DNA of 42,189 nucleotides from Burkholderiales bacterium (GCA_020848075.1 JADLAV010000036.1:1-42189), one strand, 5' to 3'; counted from the stretch's first letter, positions 14,099-25,478 are shown. The notes: a model not told the origin generated them from the sequence alone. Made by a program: numbers and translations.

Positions 14099-14143
14099 CT
14101 TACAAGGCGAATGTCGGCGGTTCGATCCCGTCAGCACCCACCA
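14099..14143 (+). repeat. attR: second copy of the 45-bp tRNA-Val 3' end
   Basis: Identical over 45 bp to 4528-4572 (anticodon loop through CCA). The 5' half of the tRNA is absent here, so this is not a functional tRNA but the distal attachment site. Chromosomal DNA resumes at 14144. Confidence 0.95.
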
Positions 14144-14163
14144 GGCTCAGGGTTCAGCCAAGC

Positions 14164-14240
14164 GGAGTGGTAGTTCAGTCGGTTAGAATACCGGCCTGTC
14201 ACGCCGGGGGTCGCGGGTTCGAGTCCCGTCCACTCCGCCA
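14164..14240 (+). tRNA. tRNA-Asp (anticodon GTC)
   Basis: A complete 77-nt cloverleaf: acceptor GGAGTGG pairs with CCACTCC, D-arm TAGTTCAGTCGGTTAGAATA, anticodon loop CCTGTCACG with GTC, T-arm GGGTTCGAGTCCC, and an encoded CCA end. If the element is removed in silico, it lies 20 bp after tRNA-Val, so the two were probably one transcript. Confidence 0.98.
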
Positions 14241-14248
14241 AGAATTTT

Positions 14249-14281
14249 GCGAAAGGCGAACTGCGGTTCGCCTTTCGCGTT
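14249..14281 (+). terminator. Terminator-like hairpin between tRNA-Asp and ppiD
   Basis: A perfect 13-bp stem, GCGAAAGGCGAAC (14249-14261) with GTTCGCCTTTCGC (14266-14278), around a TGCG loop, preceded by AATTTT and followed by GTTTCC. The T tract is short, but position and stem strength fit an intrinsic terminator for the tRNA transcript. Confidence 0.72.
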
Positions 14282-14297
14282 TCCGGAGCGCCGCCTG

Positions 14298-16199
14298 ATG
14301 TTCGACCTCGTCCACAAGCACAAGCTCATCCTCCAGATCTTCCTCGGGCTGATCGGGCTCAGCTTCGCGCTCTGGGGCGTGGAGTCCTATCGGGGCGTGT
14401 TCGGCTCCTCCGACGCGGTGGCCGACGTGGGGGGGATCCAGATCAGCCAGCGCGAATTCGGGCGCGAGTTCGAGCAGCAGCGCGAGCGCCTCGCGGCGAT
14501 GCTCGGGAAGTCGTTCGATCCCACGGCGTTCGATACGGTGGAGATGCGGCGGCAGCTGCTCGACGGAATGATCTCGCAACGCGTGCTGGCCGCGTACGCG
14601 TCGCGGTACAACATGGCGGCGAGCGACCAGCAGCTGCGCGGGGCGATCGCGGGGGTGCCGGCGTTCCACGAGGACGGCAAGTTCTCCCTCGACCGGTACC
14701 GCAGCCTGCTGCGGGCGCAGAACCTGACCGAGGCCGAGTTCGAACGCGGCCTGCGTGGCGACCTGGTGATGCAGCAGCTCTCCTCGGGCATCGCCGACTC
14801 GGCGTTCGCCTCGCGGGCCGTTGCCCGGTATCTCGCCGCCGCGCGGGCGCAGTCGCGCGCGATCTCCGAGCAGGTGTACACCCCCGAGCAGTTCCGCGGC
14901 CAGGTGAAGCTCACGCCCGACGCGGTCGAGGCGTACTACAAGGCCAATCCGAAGGCGTTCGAGGCGCCGGAGCAGGTGCGCGCGGAATTCGTCGTGCTCA
15001 GCCGCGACGCGATGGCCGAGCACGAGAAGGTGAGCGCGGACGAGGTCCGGGCCTATTACGAGCAGACCATGGCGCCGCGCTTCAAGCAGCGGGCGGAGGC
15101 GCGACGCAAGATCGACGCGCTCCTCGCGGAGGTGAAGAAGAACCCGGACCGCTTCGCCGAGCTCGCGAAGGAGAATTCGCAGGATCCCGGGTCAGCCCGC
15201 GAAGGCGGCTCGCTCGGATTTTTCGCGCGCGGCAGCATGGTGAAGCCGTTCGAGGACGCCGCGTTCAAGCTCAAGCCGGGCGAGATCAGTCCGGTGGTCG
15301 AGACCGAATTCGGCTTCCACATCCTCAAGCTGAACGCGGTGCGCAAGGGCGAGGGCGGCGCCGAGGAGCGCTCCGTGAGCCACATCCTGATCACCGCACC
15401 GAAGGACGCGAAGGACTTCGACGCCGCGCGCGGCGAGATCGAGGCGGAGCTCAAGCGGCAGCGGATACTGAAGAAATTCCCGGAGGCGGCCGAGTCGTTC
15501 AGCAACATGGCGTACGAGCAGCCCGACAGCCTGCAGCCGCTCGCCGAGCGGTTCGGCCTCAGGATCGAGCACAGCGGGTGGCTGACGCGAGAGGGCGGCG
15601 AGGGCGCGGGCCCGTTCGCGAATCCGCGCCTGCGGGGGGCGCTCTTCACCGACGATTCGATCCGGAACAAGCGCAACACCGAAGCGATCGAGGTCTCGCC
15701 GGGCACGCTGGTCGCGGCGCGCGTCGTCGAGCATAAGCCCGCCGCCTTGCGTCCGCTCGACGAGGTCCGCGCGGAGATCGGCCGCATGCTGATCGACCGC
15801 GAGGCGCAAAAGCTCGCGCGGGAGGCGGGCGAGGCGAAGCTCGCCGAGCTGCGCGACGGCAAGGACGCCGGAATCCGCTGGCCGGCGGCGAAGACGGTGA
15901 GCCGCGAGCAGCCGGCCGAGCTTGACCGCGGAGCGCAGGCCGCGGTGTTCGGCGCGGAGGTGTCGAAGCTGCCCGCCTACGCCGGGGTCTCGCTCGGCGA
16001 CAAGGGCTATGCGCTCTACCGCATCTCGAGCGTGGCCAACGTGACCGATCCGGACGAGCGCCGTCTCGCGGCGAGCCAGTTCGGGCTCGCGCGGCAGGAG
16101 GCCCGCGAGGACTACCAGTCCTTCGTGGATGGCCTGCGCGAGCGGACCAGCATCAAGATCAACGAGCAGAACCTCGCGCCACAGGGGCGGGGCGGCTGA
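14298..16199 (+). CDS. ppiD: Periplasmic folding chaperone PpiD with apparently permuted parvulin domain
   Basis: 633 aa inner-membrane-anchored chaperone of the SurA/PpiD type. One N-terminal membrane helix (about 13-32, LQIFLGLIGLSFALWGV) is followed by a long SurA-like N domain and a parvulin region. Odd point: the parvulin core (ARRKIDALLAEVKKNPDRF, NSQDPGSAREGGSLGFF, GEISPVVETEFGFHILKL with H341) lacks the usual first strand (a SHIL motif) before it. YYEQTMAPRFKQ runs straight into RAEARRKID at about residue 265. The missing strand, RSVSHILITAPKD with H362, comes after the core instead. Strands 1 and 4 of a parvulin are neighbours, so the fold could survive. The gene converges with fabI and follows the tRNAs. 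The start ATG gives the expected anchor. Confidence 0.93.
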   Translation: MFDLVHKHKLILQIFLGLIGLSFALWGVESYRGVFGSSDAVADVGGIQISQREFGREFEQQRERLAAMLGKSFDPTAFDTVEMRRQLLDGMISQRVLAAYASRYNMAASDQQLRGAIAGVPAFHEDGKFSLDRYRSLLRAQNLTEAEFERGLRGDLVMQQLSSGIADSAFASRAVARYLAAARAQSRAISEQVYTPEQFRGQVKLTPDAVEAYYKANPKAFEAPEQVRAEFVVLSRDAMAEHEKVSADEVRAYYEQTMAPRFKQRAEARRKIDALLAEVKKNPDRFAELAKENSQDPGSAREGGSLGFFARGSMVKPFEDAAFKLKPGEISPVVETEFGFHILKLNAVRKGEGGAEERSVSHILITAPKDAKDFDAARGEIEAELKRQRILKKFPEAAESFSNMAYEQPDSLQPLAERFGLRIEHSGWLTREGGEGAGPFANPRLRGALFTDDSIRNKRNTEAIEVSPGTLVAARVVEHKPAALRPLDEVRAEIGRMLIDREAQKLAREAGEAKLAELRDGKDAGIRWPAAKTVSREQPAELDRGAQAAVFGAEVSKLPAYAGVSLGDKGYALYRISSVANVTDPDERRLAASQFGLARQEAREDYQSFVDGLRERTSIKINEQNLAPQGRGG

Positions 16200-16211
16200 G
16201 GCGGGACGCGC

Positions 16212-17009
16212 TCACTCGCCGCTGCCGGCGAGCATTCCTCCGATCACCACGTTGAAGCCGGCGTCGACGAAGGTCACCTCGCCCGTCACGCCCGCGGCGA
16301 GGTCGGAGAGCAGAAAGGCCGCCACGTTGCCGACGTCGTCGATCGTCACGTTCCGGCGGAGCGGTGCGGTCTGTTCGACGAACTTCAGGATCTTGCCGAA
16401 GCCGGCGATGCCGCTCGCGGCGAGCGTCTTGATCGGTCCCGCGGAGATCGCGTTCACCCGGTGGCCGCGCGGCCCGAGGTTCGCCGCGAGGTAGCGCACC
16501 GCCGCTTCGAGGCTCGCCTTGGCGAGGCCCATCGTGTTGTAGTGCGGCAGCACGCGCTCGGCGCCGAGATAGGTGAGCGTCAGCAGCGATGCCTTGCGGT
16601 CTTCCATCAGCGGCGCGAGCGCCTTCGCGAGCGCGGGAAAGCTGTACGCGCTCACGTCGTGCGCCACGCGAAACGACTCGCGCGACAGGCCGTCGAGCAA
16701 TTCCCCGGCGATCGCCTCGCGTGGCGCGTAGGCGATCGCGTGCACCAGCCCGTCGAGCCCGTCCCAGCGCGCCCGCAGTCCGGCGGCAAGCCCGGCGATC
16801 TCGTCATCGCTCGCGACATCGCACGCGAAGATGGCGTCGCTCCCGAGCTCTCCTGCAATGTCGGCGACGCGCTCCTTGAAGCGCTCGTTCTGGTAGGTGA
16901 ACGCGAGCTCGGCGCCCTCGCGGCGGCAGGCCCGCGCGATGCCGTACGCGATCGAGCGGTTGCTGAGCAGGCCGGTGATCAGGATCTTCTTGTCCTGCAG
17001 AAAGCCCAT
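16212..17009 (-). CDS. fabI: Enoyl-[acyl-carrier-protein] reductase (NADH), FabI
   Basis: 265 aa, cytoplasmic. Reduces trans-2-enoyl-ACP in the last step of each fatty-acid elongation round. An atypical SDR: nucleotide-binding start KKILITGLLSNRSIAYGIA, the SDR-like HAIAYAPR segment, catalytic Tyr and Lys in YNTMGLAKASLEA (Y-x6-K), and the substrate-loop region ISAGPIKTLAASGI followed by the conserved FVDAGFNVV end. The start was chosen at the ATG giving MGFLQDKKILITG; upstream codons give a low-complexity Arg/Ala stretch that overlaps the divergent gene. Its 3' end faces ppiD with 12 bp between the stops. The N-terminal region matches the triclosan-sensitive FabI class and not FabV or FabK. 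Confidence 0.96.
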   Translation of the reverse strand: MGFLQDKKILITGLLSNRSIAYGIARACRREGAELAFTYQNERFKERVADIAGELGSDAIFACDVASDDEIAGLAAGLRARWDGLDGLVHAIAYAPREAIAGELLDGLSRESFRVAHDVSAYSFPALAKALAPLMEDRKASLLTLTYLGAERVLPHYNTMGLAKASLEAAVRYLAANLGPRGHRVNAISAGPIKTLAASGIAGFGKILKFVEQTAPLRRNVTIDDVGNVAAFLLSDLAAGVTGEVTFVDAGFNVVIGGMLAGSGE

Positions 17010-17127
17010 GTCGGCTCCGCGTAGAGAAGGCGCCGCGATTATAGCCCGGCGGGGAGGGCGCCCGGAACGCCGGCGTCGGAGCGGCGCGGCACGCACTGCG
17101 CGGCGCGCTCCGCTAAACTCCGTCGCC

Positions 17128-19359
17128 ATGCGCCGCGCCGCTGCCCTCGTCGCCATCGTCACCGGCGCGGCCGCCGTCGTCGGCGCGCTCGCGTCAGCCG
17201 GATGCACCGACGCCTGGAACGATCCCTATCCGGCATCGGAGCGCGGCAGCAACACGCTCTACTCGTCCTTCGTCGAGCGCCCGAAGACGCTCGACCCGGC
17301 GCGCTCGTACACCTCCGACGAATGGGGATTCACCGCGCAGATCTACGAGCCGCCGCTGCAGTACCACTATCTTCAGCGTCCCTACACCCTCGTTCCGCTC
17401 ACGGCACGCGAGGTCCCGGTGCCTCGCCTGCTGGATACCGAAGGGCGCGAGCTGCCCGCCGATGCGCCGGCCGAGCGCGTCGCGACGAGCGTCTACGAGA
17501 TCCGGATCCAACCCGGCATCCGCTACCAGCCGCATCCGGCCTTTGCGATGGACGGCGCCGGGCGGCCGCTCTACCTCGATCTGCCGGAGTCGGCGATCCG
17601 CACGAAGTACCGGCTCGAGGATTTCCCGCAGACCGGCTCGCGCGAGCTGGTGGCCGCCGACTACGTCTACCAGATCAAGCGGCTCGCCCATCCCCGCGTC
17701 GTCTCCCCGATCTTCGGCCACATGAGCGAGTACATCATCGGCCTCAAGGATCTCGGCGACCGGCTGCAGGCCGAGAACAAGCGGCTCGTCGCCAGCCACG
17801 AGGCGCGCTTCGGCCGCACCGACGGCAACTTGCCGTGGCTCGACCTGCGCGACTACGCGCTGAGCGGCGTCGAGGTCGTCGACCGCTACACCTACCGGAT
17901 CCGGATCAAGGGCAAGTACCCGCAGTTCGGGTACTGGCTCGCGATGCCGTTCTTCGCGCCGATGCCGTTCGAGGCGGACCGCTTCTACGCGCAGCGGGGC
18001 ATGAGCGATGGGCGCAATCTCAACCTCGACTGGTATCCGGTGGGGACGGGGCCGTACATGCTGGTTGAGCACAATCCGAACGCCCGCATGGTGCTCGCGC
18101 GCAATCCCAATTTTCGCGGCGAACCGTACCCGAGCGAGGGTGCGCCCGGAGACGCTGCGGCAGGCCTGCTCGCCGACGCGGGGCGGACGGCGCCGTTCAT
18201 CGATCGCGTGGTGTACACGCGCGAGAAGGAGGGCATCCCCTACTGGAACAAGTTCCTGCAGGGCTACTACGACGAATCGGGGATCGGGTCCGACAACTTC
18301 GATCAGGCGGTGCGTCTCAGCCTGGAGGGCGAGGCGCGGCTCACCCCCGAGATGCAGGCGCAGGGGATCTGGCTGCGCACCTCAATCGGCACGAGCACGT
18401 TCTACCTCGCGTTCAACTTTCTCGACCCGGTCGTCGGCGGCCTTTCGGACCGGGCGCGCAAGCTGCGCCAGGCGGTGTCGATCGCCATCGACTGGGAGGA
18501 GTACATCTCGATCTTCGCGAACGGCCGCGGGATCGCGGGGATGGGACCGCTGCCGCCGGGGATCTTCGGCCATCGCGAAGGGCGCGAGGGCCTGAATCCG
18601 GTCGTCTACGACTGGGTCGATGGCCGCCCGAAGCGCAAATCCATCGACGTCGCAAAGCGGCTCCTGGCCGAGGCCGGCTTTCCGGACGGGCGCGAGGCGG
18701 CCACGGGACGGCCGCTCGTCCTGTATCTCGACACCGTGGCGCGAGGGCCGGGCGACAAGCCGCGGCTCGACTGGTACCGGCGCCAGTTCGCCAAGCTCGA
18801 CATCCAGCTCGAGATCCGCGCGACCGACTGGAACCGCTTCCAGGAGAAGATCCGCACCGGCAATACCCAGCTCTTCTTTCTCGGCTGGAATGCCGATTAC
18901 CCCGATCCGGAGAACTTCATGTTCCTGCTGAACGGACCCCAGGCGCGCGCCAAGACGGGCGGCGAGAATGCGGCGAACTACCAGAACCCCGAGTACGACC
19001 GGCTGTTCGAGCAGATGAAGAACATCGCGAACGGGCCGGAGCGCCAGGCGATCATCGACCGGATGGTGGCCATCGCCCGCGCCGACGCACCGTGGGCGTG
19101 GGGGTTCCACCCCAAGGACTACATCCTCGGCCACGCATGGCTCCACAACGTGAAGCCGAACCAGATGGCGCGCAACGGGCTCAAGTTCTACCGCATCGAC
19201 GCCGCGCTGCGGGAAGCGAAGCGCGCCGAGTGGAACCGGCCGGTGCTCTGGCCGCTCGCGGTTCTGGCGGCCGCGCTCGGCGCAGTCGTGCTCCTCGGCG
19301 TGCGCGCCTACCGGCGCCGCGAGCGGATGGCGGCACGGCCGGCGCAACGGGCGGCGTAG
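17128..19359 (+). CDS. Peptide/oligopeptide ABC transporter substrate-binding protein (family 5, YejA-like)
   Basis: 743 aa, periplasmic and probably membrane-tethered. Signal sequence MRRAAALVAIVTGAAAVVG ends at SAGC; the cysteine suggests a lipoprotein, although Ser at -3 is unusual for a lipobox. The family-5 fold is visible: SFVERPKTLDPARSYTSDEW near the start, NLDWYPVGTGPYMLVEHNPN, FLGWNADYPDPENFMFLLNG and a C-terminal helix region. Odd point: a C-terminal transmembrane helix (WPLAVLAAALGAVVLLGV, about 706-723) followed by a basic tail, which soluble binding proteins do not normally have. It is longer than most family members (about 530-600 aa). It is first in a four-gene importer operon, 10 bp before the permease gene. 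Confidence 0.92.
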   Translation: MRRAAALVAIVTGAAAVVGALASAGCTDAWNDPYPASERGSNTLYSSFVERPKTLDPARSYTSDEWGFTAQIYEPPLQYHYLQRPYTLVPLTAREVPVPRLLDTEGRELPADAPAERVATSVYEIRIQPGIRYQPHPAFAMDGAGRPLYLDLPESAIRTKYRLEDFPQTGSRELVAADYVYQIKRLAHPRVVSPIFGHMSEYIIGLKDLGDRLQAENKRLVASHEARFGRTDGNLPWLDLRDYALSGVEVVDRYTYRIRIKGKYPQFGYWLAMPFFAPMPFEADRFYAQRGMSDGRNLNLDWYPVGTGPYMLVEHNPNARMVLARNPNFRGEPYPSEGAPGDAAAGLLADAGRTAPFIDRVVYTREKEGIPYWNKFLQGYYDESGIGSDNFDQAVRLSLEGEARLTPEMQAQGIWLRTSIGTSTFYLAFNFLDPVVGGLSDRARKLRQAVSIAIDWEEYISIFANGRGIAGMGPLPPGIFGHREGREGLNPVVYDWVDGRPKRKSIDVAKRLLAEAGFPDGREAATGRPLVLYLDTVARGPGDKPRLDWYRRQFAKLDIQLEIRATDWNRFQEKIRTGNTQLFFLGWNADYPDPENFMFLLNGPQARAKTGGENAANYQNPEYDRLFEQMKNIANGPERQAIIDRMVAIARADAPWAWGFHPKDYILGHAWLHNVKPNQMARNGLKFYRIDAALREAKRAEWNRPVLWPLAVLAAALGAVVLLGVRAYRRRERMAARPAQRAA

Positions 19360-19369
19360 CGGCGCCGGC

Positions 19370-20347
19370 ATGACCGCCTACATCCTGCGGCGATGCCTGT
19401 ACGCCATCCCGATCCTGGTCGGAGTGAACCTGATCACCTTCGTTCTCTTCTTCGTGGTCAACACGCCGGATGACATGGCGCGGCTCGCGCTCGGTGCGAA
19501 GCGCGTCACGCCGGACGCCATCGAGAAGTGGAAAGCCGAGCACGGGTACGACAAGCCGCTCCTCGTGAACGCGCAGGCCTCCGGCGTCGCGCAGCTGACC
19601 GACACGATCTTCTTCCAGAAATCCGCGCGGCTCTTCGTGTTCGACTTCGGCAATGCCGACGACGGGCGCAACATCGGTTACGAGATCCGCACGCGCATGT
19701 GGCCGAGTCTCGCCCTGGCCCTGCCGGTGTTCGTCGTCGGCCTCGCCGTGAACATCACGTTTGCCATGTCGCTCGCGTTCTTCCGTGCCACCCGGTACGA
19801 CTTCTGGGGCGTGGTGCTCTGCGTCGCCATGATGTCGATCTCGACGCTCTTCTACATCATCGGCGGGCAATACCTGGTGAGCAAGGTCTGGAGCCTGGTG
19901 CCGATCTCGGGGTTCGCGCCGGGCGCAGACGCGGCGAAATTCCTCGCGCTGCCGGTGCTCGTCGGGGTCGCGAGCGGCATCGGCAGCGGCACGCGCTGGT
20001 ACCGGACGATCTTCCTGGAGGAGACCGGCAAGGACTACGTGCGCACCGCGCGGGCGAAGGGGCTGTCCGAGCTCGACGTGCTCTTCGGCCACGTGCTCAA
20101 GAACGCGCTGGTCCCGATCCTGACCGGGGCGGTGGTGGTGATCCCGCTCTTGTTCATGGGCAGCCTGCTCTCCGAGTCGTTCTTCGGCATCCCCGGGCTG
20201 GGCAGCTACACCATCGACGCGATCCAGGCGCAGGACTTCGCGATCGTCCGCGCGATGGTATTCCTCGGCTCCGTGCTCTACATCGCCGGTCTGCTGCTGA
20301 CCGACATCTCCTACACGCTGGTCGACCCGCGGGTGAGGTTCGCTTGA
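19370..20347 (+). CDS. ABC peptide transporter permease (YejB/DppB-like)
   Basis: 325 aa integral membrane protein. The N-terminal helix YILRRCLYAIPILVGVNLITFVLFF is typical of DppB/OppB-type permeases. The extracytoplasmic loop before helix 2 is followed by about five helices and the cytoplasmic EAA loop (EETGKDYVRTARAKGLSELDVLFGHVLKNAL), which docks on the ATPase. The last part carries the family signature FFGIPGLGSYTIDAIQAQDF. The gene follows the binding-protein gene by 10 bp, and its TGA overlaps the TTG start of the second permease. Confidence 0.94.
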   Translation: MTAYILRRCLYAIPILVGVNLITFVLFFVVNTPDDMARLALGAKRVTPDAIEKWKAEHGYDKPLLVNAQASGVAQLTDTIFFQKSARLFVFDFGNADDGRNIGYEIRTRMWPSLALALPVFVVGLAVNITFAMSLAFFRATRYDFWGVVLCVAMMSISTLFYIIGGQYLVSKVWSLVPISGFAPGADAAKFLALPVLVGVASGIGSGTRWYRTIFLEETGKDYVRTARAKGLSELDVLFGHVLKNALVPILTGAVVVIPLLFMGSLLSESFFGIPGLGSYTIDAIQAQDFAIVRAMVFLGSVLYIAGLLLTDISYTLVDPRVRFA

Positions 20348-21767
20348 CGCTGGTCCCGCTGTGGATCGACGCGCTGGTGTGGCTGCTCGTCGCCGTGACG
20401 GCCGCCTACGCGTGGTACGCGCGGCGCCAGCCGCATCTCGCCGCGCCCTGGCGGCGGGTTGGGCAGAGCGGCTCCGGCATGGCGGCGCTCGTCGTGCTGG
20501 CCGCGTTCGCCGTCGTGGGTCTGCTCGACTGCGTGCACTACCGCCCGCGGCTGCCCGCCGGACCGGGCGGCGTGCCCGTGTACTCGGTCGAAGTGCGCTC
20601 CGTTCTCGATGCGCTCCTCGCGCCGCTGCATGCGCGGGCCGAGCGCACCTACTCGGCTCCGCTGGCAATCCGCGCATACGCGCGTGAGACGGTCGAGCTG
20701 TCCGGCGGCAGGCTGCAGCGCGGGTATCCGCGGCTGCAATACGCAGGCGTCGGGCGCGCCGACGAGGCCGCGCGGGATCGCGACGTCCTGCTGCGGTCGC
20801 TGGCGGGGGCGGCGCTCGGTCTCGTCGCGTGGGCGCTGGCGGCAGTGGGATGGACGGCGCTGCTGGCCCGCCGCGAAGGGGCTGGGCTGGGCAGGATGAT
20901 CGGGGCGATCGCGCGCGGCGAGACTGCGTTCGCGTGGCGTGCCGTGCTTCTCGCGCTGCTCGCCATTGCGCTCGTCGCCGGGCCGGTCGCGCTGCTCGCG
21001 CGCGAGTATCACGTGCTCGGCACCGACAAGGTCGGCCAGGACGTGCTCTATCTCGCGCTGAAGAGCATCCGCACCGCGATCGTCATCGGCACGCTCACCA
21101 CGCTGATCATGCTGCCGTTCGCGGTGCTGCTCGGCATCGCCGCAGGCTACTTCCGCGGCTGGGTGGACGACGTCGTGCAGTACGCGTACACCACGCTCAA
21201 CTCGATCCCGTCGGTGCTTCTGATCGCCGCGGCGGTCCTGATGGTCCAGGTGTACATCGACACGCATCCGGACCGGTTCACCGCCGCAGTCGAGCGGGCC
21301 GATCTCCGGCTGCTCTTCCTCTGCATCATCCTCGGGGTGACGAGCTGGACCGGGCTCGCGCGGCTTCTGCGCGGCGAGGCGCTCAAGCTGCGCGAGCTCG
21401 ACTACATCCAGGCGGCGCAGGCGTTCGGCGTGCGGCACGGGCGCATCATCACCCGTCACATCCTGCCGAACGTGATGCACATCGTGCTGATCACCGTGGT
21501 GCTGGACTTCAGCGGGCTGGTGCTGGCCGAGGCCGTGCTGTCCTACGTCGGCGTCGGGGTCGATCCCTCGATGAACAGCTTCGGCACCATGATCAATGCC
21601 GCCCGGCTCGAGATGGCACGCGAGCCGATGGTCTGGTGGACGCTCGCCGCGGCCTTCGCGTTCATGTTCGCGCTGGTCCTGGCGGCGAACCTGCTCGCCG
21701 ACACGGTGCGCGACGCGCTCGATCCGAGAGTGCGCGTGGGCGCCTTGGCCGCCGCCGGGGGCGCGAA

Positions 21768-21771
<4 letters not shown>
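20344..21771 (+). CDS. ABC peptide transporter permease (YejE/DppC-like)
   Basis: 475 aa from TTG 20344, which overlaps the previous stop (TTGA). Longer than a simple DppC (about 300 aa) because of an N-terminal extension with extra membrane segments and a large extracytoplasmic loop (about 66-145), a feature of YejE-like permeases. The transport core follows: HVLGTDKVGQDVLYLALKSIR, the EAA-type loop RGEALKLRELDYIQAAQAFG, and AEAVLSYVGVGVDPSMNSFG. No better in-frame start is seen near the beginning; the overlap and TTG suggest translational coupling. The stop overlaps the GTG of the ATPase gene. Confidence 0.91.
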
Positions 21772-23783
<2,012 letters not shown>

Positions 23784-25464
23784 GTCGGCGCGGCGGGTGG
23801 GGTCTTGGCGGGCTTCACCGCGCCCGGCGTCCCGTGCCGGGTCGGCTTGTCGGCAGTGGCCGTACCACGGACCTCGATGGTGAGCCGCTGGCCGGCCCGC
23901 AACACGCCGTGGATGTCGTTCCAGCGCCGGAGATCGTCCACGCTCACGTGATGGTGCCGCGCGATCGTCGACAGCGTGTCGCCGCGCTTGACTCGGTAGG
24001 TGATGGTGCGGCCGGTCGACGCGTAGCTTGGGAGCCGGAAGAGCGGCAGGTCCGCGGAAGGGACCCTGGCGGTGCCGATCGGCAGCAGCAAGGTCTCGCC
24101 CGGCGCGACGCGATGACGCGGGCCGATGCCGTTGATCTGCCGCAGCCGCGTTTCGCTGATGCCGTGCGACAAGGCGAGCTTGTCGAGCCGGTCGCCGTTC
24201 TGGAACGCATACGTCTGCCACGACGAGAGCGGTTCGCTCGACTGCGCGAGGCTGCGCAGGAACGCCTCTGCGCGATCGGCCGGCAACACGAGGGACGGCG
24301 CCACCGATGTCGAGACGACGGGCCGGTTGTGCCCCGGGTTGAGCGAGATCAGCTCGTCCACCGGCATCCCGGCCAGTTGGGCGGCGACTTGCAGATCGAT
24401 GTCGCGCGTGAGCGCCACCGTGACGAAATACGGGGCGTTGGGGATCGGATCGAGCGCGACGCCGAACCGCTCGGGCGCGGCGACGATGTTCTTGAGCGCC
24501 TGCAACTGCGGGACGTAGTTCTGCGTCTCCTTCGGCAGCGGCAGGCTGCCGAGATCGGTGGGCTTGCCGCGCGCGCGGTTCCGCTCGATGGCGCGCGCCA
24601 GCCCGTTCTCGCCGTAGTTGTAAGCGGCCAGCGCGAGGTGCCAGTCCCCGTACATCTCGTGCAGGTCGCTCAAGTAGTCGAGCGCCGCGTTGGTCGAGGC
24701 GACGATGTCCCGGCGGGCGTCGAACCACCAGTTCTGCTCGAGGTTGTAGTTCCTGCCGGTCGACGGAATGAATTGCCAGAGGCCGGAGGCGTGCGCGCGC
24801 GAGTACGCCATCGGGTTGAAGGCGCTTTCCACCATCGGCAGCAGCGCGAGTTCGGTCGGCATGCCGCGGCGCTCGAGCTCCTCCACGATGTGGAAGAGGT
24901 AACGCCGGCTGCGCTCGACGACGGTCTTCAGCTGGGCCGGGTTGCCGGCGTAACGCGCCTGGTGCCGTGCGACCAGCGGGTTCAACCGCGGATTGTCGAG
25001 GTCCGGCATCGCGAAGCCTTCGCGAATGCGCTGCCAAAGATCCTCGGGTTCGGCGACGGTGTCCTGATCGGCGCGACTGCGGGCACCGAGCTCCTTGATC
25101 TCGCGCACTTCGACGCCGGCCGCGTCCCGCGCGGGTGCCGGCTGGGGCATCACGAGGAGCGGCGCGCCGGGCGTAGCCTCCTCGGGGAGCAGCACCGGGA
25201 GGTTGTGCAGGACCGGATCGACCGCGAACGCACTCGGAGCGGCCGCCGCGAGCGCAACGGCGAACGCCAGCCATGCTCCGATCTCGCGCGGACCTCGATC
25301 CGTTCGCTGCAAGGGCGCCTCCCTGAGAGCCGCCCCATGCTAGCGGCGGCACGGGGATCCGGTCAAGCAGAATCAGCCCTCTATGCGTGATTCTCCCGGT
25401 GATCCCGTGCGGTGGATCCGGTGCTGCGGGAAGAGGCCCGCGGGAGCATGGCCCGCCGAGCGTG

Positions 25465-25470
25465 TATGAT
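25465..25470 (+). promoter_or_regulatory. -10-like hexamer directly upstream of the yafS-like gene
   Basis: TATGAT preceded by GTG, ending 8 bp before the GTG start codon at 25479. A transcript from it would begin at or within a base or two of the start codon, so translation would be leaderless. There is no clear -35 and no Shine-Dalgarno. Confidence 0.45.
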
Positions 25471-25478
25471 CGGCAATC

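Larger units (their letters stand above)
4573..14143 (+). mobile_element. tRNA-Val-integrated phage satellite-like element (about 9.6 kb)
   Basis: Bounded by the 45-bp direct repeat, with an integrase gene 95 bp inside the left end. Gene order: integrase, unknown, putative DNA-binding protein, zinc-ribbon protein, small unknown, RepA-like ATPase, origin-like repeats, two small unknowns, terminase large subunit, small unknown, HK97-type capsid protein, ribbon-helix-helix protein, three small coupled genes. All are on the plus strand and none is visibly broken. Replication plus partial packaging and capsid functions, with no portal, protease, tail or lysis gene, fits a satellite that borrows from a helper phage (PICI-like logic). 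A decayed prophage is the alternative, but tight ATGA/GTGA gene overlaps and intact reading frames argue against heavy decay. GC content looks similar to the host. Confidence 0.88.

Noticed and set aside
14099-14143. A second tRNA-Val gene
   Set aside because: Only the 3' half is present, and the acceptor 5' strand and D-arm are missing, so it is attR and not a tRNA gene.
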